Assembly: GCF_000315625.1 (NCBI RefSeq)
Contig: NW_005434668.1
Coordinates: forward strand, 115,184-179,183
DNA: 64,000 nt
Direction of reading: 5' to 3'
Source: Guillardia theta CCMP2712
Lineage: Eukaryota; Cryptophyceae; Pyrenomonadales; Geminigeraceae
The first letter of the stretch is position 1; every line of letters begins with the position of its first letter. Of the stretch, positions 54,340 through 64,000 are shown piece after piece. Under the pieces are notes generated by a model. The model saw only the letters and a list, made by a program, of their open reading frames with translations, searched no databases and was not told the origin of the DNA. Both the position numbers and the translations under genes were made by a program.

Positions 54340-55165
54340 GGAATCTTGGAGAGTCTAACTGCGTCCGTGACCGTCAGAACCAGTAGTAATGATGCTATTT
54401 ATGTCACGTGATGACCTGCTGATTGAATTTCGTGTCATCGTCAGGGTACTACGTGCCCAGTCACCCGACTGCTTTCGGAGTTCCGTATCGTAATTCATAA
54501 AACTTGATATCCGATGATCGCCGAGTCCCTCGGCGGCGGGATCGGATCTTTACTCAAAGTTAAATCAGTACGGCGGTTTAGAACGGAAATCATCAATTTC
54601 CAATCAACAAACCGGCGAACTTCGGAAGTTCCGAAGTTCCGGGCCGTTCAGCCTCAGCCGCTAGTATCAGTCGCCGCATTCCGGAACGGAGTTCGGAAGT
54701 TCCGAACGTTCCGGCGAGCGGGGGCCCGGCATCACGGATGAACAGTCCGATCACCGGGGCTGCCGCCGCCGGTCACCTGCGCCGCGATTCGGAGGTTCCG
54801 GCGCGGGGGCCGGCGGGCCGATCCGCCGATCAGATCCGATCCGGGCCCGGGACACCGGCGTGACTCGGCGGACCGTACTCTGGGATGCACCGAGGCGCGG
54901 CACCGTCCGCCGGGCCCGTGACCGTCGGACCGTCGCCGGCCGGGCCTGGACTTTTGCCGCGTGACCGTTCGACGGTGACGGTGACGCCGGGCCCGAGTTG
55001 CCAGTGAACCGCCGGTCCTGCGGACGGTTCAACGGTTACCGGGTCTTGCGGCTGCTGCGCACGGGCGCGGCGGCTCCTTTGTAGCCTAGTAGTGTGACTA
55101 AACTTGACCGTACCCGAGTCCAGTGACTAGGGGGCGGCGCCGGCGGCGGTATCAGTCTTGCATTG
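54340..55165. repeat. GC-rich word island
   Basis: Carries CTTCGGAAGTTCCG (about 54619) and a second TTCGGAAGTTCCG (about 54690), GTGACCGTC (about 54368 and 54908), TGACCGTTCG (about 54962), GGGCCCGG and CCGATC words. Non-coding. Confidence 0.55.
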
Positions 55166-55228
55166 CCACCAGTGCGGCTCCGAAACGGTTGTCAAAATGA
55201 AATGGCCCGAGACATCGGATGAATTTTA

Positions 55229-56717
<1,489 letters not shown>

Positions 56718-56754
56718 GGCGCCTTGAAAAGCCTACAGGTTTTTCGATTTCTAT

Positions 56755-57060
56755 AGGGTGAGGGTAGTCATCATACCCCCGATTGTCAGACCAAAAGTAG
56801 TGATATTTGATTGGTAAGGTACTGGGATGAACAGGTGGGTCCTTTCTGAAGGGTTGTCTTTCTGGGTACTGGAAGGGACTAGCAAGAACGATTAGTTATA
56901 CTCCGGGGTAGGGTATTCTTGCAGGGTGGGTGCCAAAGTACCCCCACCCCATACATACCGTGAAATGTAGGGAAAATTAGGTGGTAGAGGAGAAATCTGG
57001 ATACAATATCGGGGTGCCACGGTGGTTGATCTGGGAATTTAGGGGGGTCAGGGTAGATAT
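56755..57060. promoter_or_regulatory. G-rich island 5' of plastid GAPDH
   Basis: Starts about 40 bp upstream of the GAPDH ATG: GGGTAGTC at 56762-56769, then GGGGTAGGGTATTC, CCCCCACCCC and others. No coding evidence. Confidence 0.45.
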
Positions 57061-57415
57061 AACGGCGCGGCTTGCAAGGATACTAGACGGTACCCGGCCC
57101 ATTGACCCTCAGCATGGCGCGGGGCACCGGGGCCCCGCCGCCGGGCCCCGTGAACTTGGAAGGTAAACTGAAGTCACTGAAGCTTTCGGACCGAAGCTGA
57201 GTAATCAAGTAAGTTCCAGGCCGCAAACTTTCCGAAGCCTGAAGAGCCGCCCCCAGTTTCGAAGTTCAAAGGACGAGGACAATCAGGAGAGTAGAGGAAT
57301 GGCGATCCGAGTCCGATCATCCCGAGTCACGCCCCGGCGCGGCACTGAGAGTCACGCGCGGCGGCCGACGGCGGCCCGGGCCGGGCCCGCCGATTGGAAT
57401 CGACTCACTGTCATG
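57061..57415. repeat. GC-rich word island
   Basis: GGGGCCCCGCCGCCGGGCCCC near 57125, TCGGACCGAAGC and CGGGCCGGGCCC words. It directly adjoins the G-rich island of GAPDH, so the two classes can sit side by side. Confidence 0.5.
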
Positions 57416-57582
57416 TAGTGGTCATGTAGAGGAGAGTGTGTGGGATGAGGGACAGGTGTCTCAAGTCTTTTGATGAACTCGAAATGCTCTTGGAGCCAAT
57501 GGCGAGGACGAGGACGAGGACGAGGACAAGCGGGAGGGAAGAAGTGGATGATGAAGAAGAGAGGAGCTCATGTGAGTAGCTG

Positions 57583-57722
57583 GGAGGAGCAGGAGGAGCA
57601 GGAGGAGCAGCAGGAGCAGCAGGAGCAGCAGGAGCAGGAGGAGCAGCAGGAGCAGGAGGAGCAGGAGGAGCAGGAGGAGCAGGAGGAGCAGCAGGAGCAG
57701 CAGGAGCAGGAGGAGCAGGAGG
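57583..57722. repeat. (GGAGCA)n-type hexanucleotide repeat
   Basis: About 140 bp of AGGAGC and AGCAGC hexamers between GAPDH and the PITH gene. The poly-Leu and Glu/Gln frames across it are artefacts. Confidence 0.9.
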
Positions 57723-58099
57723 TATTTCAAAATGGGGTATTGGTCAGTGTAAAGGGGATCTTATGTATATAACAACCATGAATGCAGCAGAAAAGTGGAG
57801 CGGACCTGGTTGATATCATTGTTATGGAGATTGAGATGTGCATGGTTGATATTTTCCTTGAAGGAGATTGAAATGTACAAGGTTGATATCTTCGTTGTGA
57901 AGATATGCTCAATGTTTTCTTAGTGAGGATTGAGATGCCATAACCCAATCAACGAACGGAGGATATAATTATGATGGTGAGGAGGGGATTGAGGCAAGAG
58001 TAGCGACGAGTCAAATGTGACATGTTCATTGAGGAACATGGCTGTCGTTTTGACATTTTTTCTGCTGAAACACTTCTTATGCAGAATTATTCCAAAATC

Positions 58100-58847
58100 A
58101 TGTCTTCGGAGGCCGAGATCAAGGACTTGTCTCCTCTGTTCGACATGAATTCTTTGGAATGCTTGAATCAGGATTCGTCACATGTTGTCACCAACTGCAT
58201 GAAACAGGTTCATCATGACGCACAGTGCCTGTGCAGCTGTTCTGTTGTGAAGATAATTCTGTTCTCTAGGGACCTCGTGACGACGATGCAGTCTTTCTTG
58301 CCAGCGATTGTGACGAGCAGCTCCTAATCAATCTGCGCTTCAAGCAGGCAGTGAGACTGCATTCCATCGCTGTCAAGGCAATAGACGCGGACAAAGGTAG
58401 CCTGAGACATCCACAGCCTTCATGGTCTCGCTGACATCGCCCTTTTCTATAGCTCCAAAGCATCTGAAACTCTTTTCGAACCCTGTGAACATGAGCTTCG
58501 ATTCTGCTGTTCGATTCTGTTGATTGAGGATGGGCGATCGCTGATTTTTGGGACAGGAATCTGATCAATGCACTCAAGAAGTGGAGTTCACCCCCGAGCA
58601 AGTCGCGGATGGGACTGTGATTAATCTTCGATACGTCAAGTTTCAAAACGTAACTTCGCTTTCTGTGAGTCTCTTGCCATCTTCACATCTGCTTGCTCAC
58701 AACATTTCACAGCTTTTCGTTGGCAAGAATTTCGGAAACGAAGACCAGACTGTAATACACAAGCTTATGCTGTATGGGACTGCAGGAAACAACACGAACA
58801 TGGGGGACTGGGAAAAGGTTGCGAAGAAGGCGATGGAGAATCAATAG
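58100..58847 (+). CDS. PITH domain (DUF1000) protein
   Basis: Five exons (58100-58207, 58270-58396, 58453-58508, 58557-58664, 58713-58847), all in phase, give about 177 residues, essentially one PITH domain. Key stretches: IKDLSPLFDMNSLECLNQDS, SDCDEQLLINLRFKQAVRLH, HLKLFSNPVNMSFDSA, EVEFTPEQVADGTVINLRYV and KFQNVTSLSLFVGKNFGNED. This is the beta-sandwich that in thioredoxin-like protein 1 contacts the proteasome. There is no thioredoxin domain in front, as in the stand-alone PITHD1 proteins. Soluble, no targeting signal. Proteasome-linked function is inferred from the family. Confidence 0.92.
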
Positions 58848-58980
58848 TGATCTAGATACTGGACTTTGAAGTGAAGTATGAGGACTGCTCGTAAGTCGAA
58901 GAATATCCGTAGAACATCCTTCCATGTACCCTCATCCAAGGGCATCTCGCTCAGACATGATAGACCTGCACACCTTGTCT

Positions 58981-60446
58981 TTATTTCCGAAGAAGTTTCA
59001 GAATGTTTGGAACAAGCAACGGCGTGTTTGCCTTGTATAAACGATAATCTTCGTCACTGCCAAACCTCTTTTCCATCTTCTTCTCTGCAAGAGGTACGCC
59101 ACTGACTGAGATCAGCAGCCAGGAGATGAAGGCCGGGGAGAGAAAGGAGAGCAGGATCTCGTTTAGAGATCTGAGTCCCGACGCATCCAGTGCGCACAAA
59201 GCTGTCCAGACAAGGATCTCTCCAAAGTAGTTGGGGTGCCGCGAAAGACTCCACAATCCACTCCTGCAAAGAGTGTGTGCTGACTCCTTAGAGCGCTTGT
59301 GAATCCACTTCTGCCAGTCAGCGACAGACTCGATCGCAAACCCGGCGGCGAAGCACGAGGTCATAAGCCAGTCTACACCCCGCATCGCTACCTCTTCCTT
59401 CTGAAAGCAGAGCATCGAGTGCGGGATGAGACAAACGAACCCCCACATGGCGGAGGCGAACCAAAACAACATCATCTTGAAAGGGGTTGAGAAAACCTCG
59501 GACAGCCGGGCGTCCTTCCTGCGGCAAAGACTCAGTTTGCGATAAGACTGCAAGTCTTATCGAAGCAACTTTGTCTTCAATATCCGCAGGAACAGGAAGC
59601 TGGCTAGCCTGATGCTCCAAGTGGTGATGCACACAGTCGACACAAGGGCTCTCGTTCCTCCTCCATGCCCGATCAGCAACGACGCTATGGATGAGATCGC
59701 GAAAGACCCTACCAGACCTCTGTCACCATAAAAGTGTATCGCACAAAAAATCTCATGATCAGAGAATTGGCTCTTACCAGTCCCAATCAAGTCCGTCACC
59801 TGTCATGCAACGTCACAAATGTGCACTTCCTTGCATGAGTGCATCACCAGGTGTGTTCCCGTCAGAGCTGTTATCGCAAACCCGACTACATTCATCCCTC
59901 CAACAATCGCTGCGCTCGTCACAAGACCGCCAGCATTTGCCAGCGATGAGATAGTCATCTTGATCAGCCCTCCTCCTCGCAGCCTCATGGGTGCTTTTGC
60001 AACCTGGTGTTTTGCATGCAGAGGCAGAGGATTGGCAGAGGTCGGATGGAAGGCAAGAGCCTGGTAGGAACAGAACATCAGAGGTTCGTAGATCGGAGCG
60101 GAGGACGGGAGCAGAGCATGGGAAGAGGAGCACAAGTGACGCAGGAGGGACTGATAGCTCCTGTCATGTGATAGTTCGAGGCAACATGAGAAAGAGCAGA
60201 AGTGCAGCATGCCAGCTGAATGCGCGCGTCATGTGAGTAGAGGGCAGCATCGAGCAGTGGGGACCCAGGACAAACATGCGCTGTACGAGCATGAAGAGGC
60301 TAGCAAGTGGCTCAAAGAGCAAGAGCATGGCAGCGCAGTCCATCGGCATTAGAGTATGCTCCTCACTCCCTCGTTCCGCATCCTCCTACCTCTGCGCCCG
60401 CCATGAATCCTAGCAAGCAGATTGCGACCGCCCGCCGCATCGCCAT
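58981..60446 (-). CDS. DUF1295 (steroid 5-alpha-reductase-like) membrane protein, plastid-targeted
   Basis: Five exons (60446-60390, 60060-59848, 59799-59778, 59717-59570, 59518-58981) give about 325 residues. The first exon is just a signal peptide (MAMRRAVAICLLGFMAGAE); the next begins ALAFHPTSANPLPL and carries MRLRGGG, a classical complex-plastid presequence. Membrane helices follow (VVGFAITALTGTHL; LVSTVCITTWSIRLASFLFL). The DUF1295 hallmark RILKTKKDARL spans a 51-nt intron, and SRHPNYFGEILVWTALC is the conserved cofactor-side motif shared with isoprenylcysteine methyltransferases and steroid reductases. ISVSGVPLAEKKMEKRFG ends the domain. A plastid membrane reductase or methyltransferase acting on lipid is inferred; the substrate is unknown. 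Divergent from the METTL25-like gene. Confidence 0.85.
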
Positions 60447-60456
60447 TAGGATAATT

Positions 60457-60692
60457 GAGTAGGTGGTCAACTCGAATCTCGAGGGGTAGGGGTAGTCTCA
60501 AGTAAGGGCGCAACAAAATGACAAGGGTACAATAGATGGATTTTGTAGTATGAAAAGTACCGGTCTTTTACGTAGGTGGGTTGATAAGGGGGGTAGGGGG
60601 TTTCGAAAACGAAGACTAAGGGCGGGGGGTGGGGGGGGGGTCAATAGATTTTCAGAACAGGGTAGGGTAGGGTGGGGGCAGGATCCGTCGGG
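60457..60692. promoter_or_regulatory. G-rich bidirectional promoter candidate
   Basis: Only 250 bp separate the starts at 60446 (-) and 60697 (+). The gap holds GGGTAGTC (60490-60497), GTACCGGT (60558-60565) and GGGGGGTAGGGGG, with no coding evidence. Confidence 0.5.
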
Positions 60693-60696
60693 GACG

Positions 60697-62669
60697 ATGT
60701 TGCAAGCACGGATGCACAAACTTGAGGCCATAAGAAGAGCTTACAGGTAAGGAGGAGGAGGAGGTGGAAGAGGAGGAGGAAGAGGAAGAGGAAGAGGAAG
60801 AGGAAGAGGAGGAAGAGGAGGAGATGAAGTGGAGGAGGAAGCGGAGGAGGAAGAGGAGGAGAGAAGGTGGAGACAAAGAGAGGACGGGGCGAGAAGATGA
60901 GAGGAGGATGAAAAGTTTGTGTCATCAGCACTAACTGGCCCGGACGATGATAAAGTGGTCCTATAAGTGATTGGCCGGAAAGAGATGCTGCAGTTCTGAA
61001 CATGGTCTTTTGTCCATGCGGCATCTTGCTCACAGGGTCCTCTCGCTGGCAGATGGCTGACGGATGCATACCTGGTCGAGTTCTTCTCAGCGGACCATTG
61101 GCAACTGCTTCCAACCTCATGGCAGCACTTCTTCAAACTTCTTTCCCCATCCTCCTGTCAAAGAATCGCGTCGCAATGCTCTTCTCCTCTCCTCTTTCTT
61201 CAGGCTCTTCTTGCCGAGGCTTCTTTTTCCAGGTTCCAGTACATTCCTGCAACCATGCTTCCATGAGACTGCCCTTGGCTCTCCTCCAGTACCCGTCAAC
61301 ACGCTCCCCCTCCCCCCCTCTTCCTTCCTGTGCTCTGGTACTGACTTGCGTCTCCTCTCTGATCTGTCCCCATCTACCACCTTCCATACTTCCCTTCGTA
61401 GCGCGGGCCCTCCCCCTCTTTCCCTGCAGGCTTTGCTTGTCCTCCTCGACCAAACTTGTTTGCCGAGGGCATGCGATGAAGGGCAGGACATGCTGTGTTT
61501 CGATGTACATGGGAGAGCGGACACGTTTCGTCTGAATATGGAAGAGATCGGGGAGAACAGTGAGCTTGACAGCCTGTTGAGCTGGAAGATGAACTCAAAG
61601 AAGAAGTACGAAGTCGTCAGGTCGATGCAGAAGAATGAACATCTGGCTGCTGATATCGTGTTTGTTTGCAATCCCAGATTAGCCAAGTTTATAGACTTGA
61701 TGATCAAACGGGTGGGAATGTGCTTTTCCAATTATGGAGTGTAAACATCTTTATTTCAGAGGCGACCAGACGATTCAGGACGCGAACTCTGTGTTGTTGA
61801 TGTTGGTTCTGGGCAGAGTCATTTGAGCAGGTAGAGTTTGAGCTTGACGAAACGAGAGAAATGAGTTCCACACAGAGTTCTTGCATGGAAGTATGGATAT
61901 GATGTCAAGACACTCGAATCCAACTCCTGCAACGTAGCGACTGCAAGACACATCGACAAGCATGTCTGTGGTTGATCGCGCGAGATTTACAAGTGACGCA
62001 CCGTTTGCCTTCAGTTTCAGTACGAAAGATCCAAGAGAGAAGAAGATCAAGTCGATGTAAAGATTGATGATTCCAGCGTGAAGAGGGGAGAACTGCATCA
62101 TATCAAGTGAGTTCGGACAATTGCTGGTGTGGTTGCTCACTATCGTTTGTTTTGAAAGCTGTGAGCTGCAGGCCTTTGTGGAACCAACGAAGTTTCTCAA
62201 GATGTTGGGTATGCGCGATCGTTGCAACCAAGTCATGTGCTTGACAAAAAACGAAGATGATCGTCAAGATGAGTTGTCTTCATTGTCAAGTACAAGAGTC
62301 TTGCATGTCGTCTTACATTCAGAGTTACAAGTCGGGTAGATGATGATTGGAATCTGGCGCTTGTTGGGTTGCACCCTTGTGGAGATCTCATTCCAACAAT
62401 GCTCAACCTGTTCTCTCAGCTGAAACAGGTGAACATGGACATGTTGTAAGATCCGACAATGATGTTTGACAGGTCAAGCTTGTTTGTGCGGTTGGATGCT
62501 GTTACATGTGGTTGAGTGAAGCTACGGGAGAGGAGTGGAAACATGGAAATCATCACAACTTGTATGGATTTCCGCTGAGCAAGGCACTCAAAGAGTTGAA
62601 TGAGAAGCATGAAGATAATGACGGTCTCGGTTACCTTGCAAGAGAACTTGCCTGTCATTGCAACGAGAG
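60697..62669 (+). CDS. METTL25/RRNAD1-like methyltransferase (C-terminal end not defined)
   Basis: Exon 1 (60697-60746, MLQARMHKLEAIRRAY) joins an exon from 61053 in phase to give RWLTDAYLVEFFSADHWQLL and PTSWQHFF, the usual N-terminal motif. Further exons: about 61430-61710 with SWKMNSKKKYEVVRSMQ; about 61760-61832 with CVVDVGSGQSHLSR, the SAM-binding glycine motif; about 62333-62429 with ALVGLHPCGDLIPTMLN; about 62474-62669 with VKLVCAVGCCYMWLS and YGFPLSKALKELNEKH. Motif order fits METTL25 and relatives, putative rRNA or protein methyltransferases. The usual C-terminal 150 residues are not recognisable. Either later exons lie beyond the low-complexity DNA after 62740 or the gene is short. 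Exons between 61.83 and 62.33 kb are only partly resolved. Confidence 0.75.
60746..60900. repeat. Purine (GGA/GAA) tract in intron 1 of the METTL25-like gene
   Basis: AGGAGG/AAGAGG triplets directly after the donor at 60747. The Ser-rich frames on the opposite strand are artefacts. Confidence 0.85.
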
Positions 62670-62739
62670 GTGAGATTGTAAATGTTTCTTCTCATATCGG
62701 TATCTGTTGCGTATCATGTTAGAGGGCAGAATGCCTGTG

Positions 62740-63016
62740 CTTGAGCTGCTACTGCCGATGATGTCATTTATGATGATGCCGATGATGATTCTTATGATGC
62801 TGCTGGTGCTGGGGCTGGTGCTGGTGCTGGGGCTGGTGCTGGTGCTGGCGCTGGTGCTGCTGTTGTAGTCATTGATGATGATGATGATGATGGTAGTGAT
62901 GGTGGAGGTGGTGGTGATGGTGGTGGTGATGATGATGGTGGTGGTGGGGAGGAGGAGGAGGAGGTGGTGGTGGTGGTGGTGGTGGAGGAGGAGGAGGAGG
63001 AGGAGGAGGAGGACGA
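62740..63016. repeat. Mixed GAT, GGTGCTG and GGT/GGA low-complexity block
   Basis: Three runs in succession: ATGATG, (GGTGCTGGGGCT)-type 6-12 nt units at 62790-62865, then GATGAT/GGTGGT/GGAGGA. It follows the last recognisable METTL25 exon and may be intronic or intergenic. Confidence 0.85.
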
Positions 63017-63335
63017 AATGACCATAATTCAGATATTCTCAACGAGCCATGCGCGAGATCGACGACGAATTGTCATCGTCGAGATGCCATTGTTACCGGG
63101 TGAGATCAATATGAAAACCAAGGACTACACATCGGCTTCAATGCTTATGTAATGGTCATGAAGATGATGATGAAGGTGATGGTGGGGATGATGGCGATGA
63201 CGGAGACAACTGCAATGATGTAGGAAAGTGTGAAGATGGAGATGTTGGTGTTGGTTGAAGCTGCTCGTGGTGATTGTTTGTATTGGTGAAGGCAGCAGAA
63301 TGTATTGTGGAGGTATCATGATGATTGTCTTTGCA

Positions 63336-63792
63336 GGCAGTCCTGCAGCTTTTGATTTCAGATGTTGTGAAAGTTATCGAGCACGAGCGAGAAAAGGCAA
63401 AAGAGGATGGGACGGAGGAAGAGAAACGAAAGCAGAGGATGGCGAGGACGGAGCGAGGGAACAGCGGGCTAGCGAGGAAGTAGGAGAAGGAAGAAGAGGA
63501 CATGGAAAAGATTCGGAAGAGACTGATGGTGAAGGAACGGAAAGGCCAGGAGAAAGAGCGGGGGGGGGAGGCAGGAGCAAAAACAACAGCAGCACAAGCA
63601 AGAGCAAGGGCAGAAGGATCACCAGGAGAAGGAGCAGGAGGGGGAGGGGCAGAAGGGGGAGGGGCAGAAGGGGGAGGGGCAAGTGTTTCAACGGCAGACA
63701 AGAAAACGTTTGACCGACTGGTGGAGCATGTGAAGAGTGGGGGAAAAATCTCAAGAATCCAAGGGATCAACCGAGTGAAGATGAGGAGGTAG
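63336..63792 (+). CDS. C-terminal exon(s) of an unidentified coiled-coil protein
   Basis: After an acceptor-like CTTTGCAG at about 63337 the frame reads AVLQLLISDVVKVIEHEREK and a charged coiled coil, meets an in-frame TAG near 63480, then continues in the same frame as MEKIRKRLMVKERKGQEKE, an Ala/Gly-rich repeat, and FDRLVEHVKSGGKISRIQG, ending at 63792. The codon-by-codon continuity across the TAG suggests a short intron that I cannot place, or a sequence error. It could also be the missing tail of the METTL25-like gene, but the motifs do not match that family. No function is assigned. Confidence 0.35.
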
Positions 63793-64000
63793 AGGAGGAG
63801 ACTCAAGGGAGCGAGAGTGAGGTCAGGGGGGGGGAGGGGGAGGAAGGGGGGAGGAAGAGCGGGAGGGAAAGATAGATGCATGGATGAAGGGAAGAAGGAC
63901 GAGGGAGGGAGGGAGGGAGGGAGAGAGAGAGAGAGGAGGGAGGGAGGAGGGAGGGAGGGTAGGTTCGTTACGGAAAGGGAAGAAGTGGGAAGGAACGCAC
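63793..64000. other. Purine-rich right edge
   Basis: Low-complexity GGGAGG/GAGAGA DNA including a (GGGA)n run at 63901-63921. Nothing coding is supported. Confidence 0.5.

Overview
The window is eukaryotic nuclear DNA. Almost every recognisable gene is split by short spliceosomal introns (mostly 40-300 nt). Several products begin with a signal peptide followed by a transit-peptide-like stretch with Phe at the predicted cleavage point (for example the ASAFAP, FSFAP and ALAFHP contexts), the targeting code of complex red-lineage plastids. With the GapC1-type plastid GAPDH, an LHC-like protein and two plastid-envelope-type channels, a cryptophyte alga (Guillardia theta or a relative) is the best guess. 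That name is inference; no database was searched.

Layout. 1-13 kb: ribonucleotide reductase large subunit (+) converges on a long MOT1/BTAF1 Swi2/Snf2 ATPase (-), whose 5' end shares a reading frame with a SAM-domain ORF carrying a signal peptide. 12.7-20 kb: a small Cys-rich candidate, a nuclear type I restriction (HsdR)-like helicase, then TFIIS-like elongation factor. 21-24 kb: LHC-like plastid protein and an HSF-like regulator. 24-29 kb: gene-poor. 29-39 kb: ARM/RING-H2 membrane protein, then two divergently transcribed CASTOR/POLLUX-type (PEC-like) channels. 39-46 kb: shugoshin, a secreted beta-helix protein and plastid DUF1415. 45.6-51.4 kb: Pol eta-like and Pol iota-like Y-family polymerases, head to tail, with a 100-N gap in the second. 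52-57 kb: Ty3/gypsy remnant, RWP-RK protein and plastid GAPDH. 58-64 kb: PITH protein, plastid DUF1295 reductase-like protein, METTL25-like methyltransferase and a C-terminal fragment of a coiled-coil protein.

Two classes of non-coding DNA recur. (i) G- or C-runs with words such as GGGTAGTC and GTACCGGT lie directly 5' of at least seven gene starts and look like promoter DNA. (ii) GC-rich islands built from a small vocabulary (TGACCGT, GGGCCC, TTCGGAAGTTCC) occur seven times between genes. Introns are rich in microsatellites, and at least five introns in three genes are best explained by GC-AG splicing.

Gene models were assembled by eye from conserved family order, splice signals and phase. 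Exon coordinates are precise where stated and approximate where marked.
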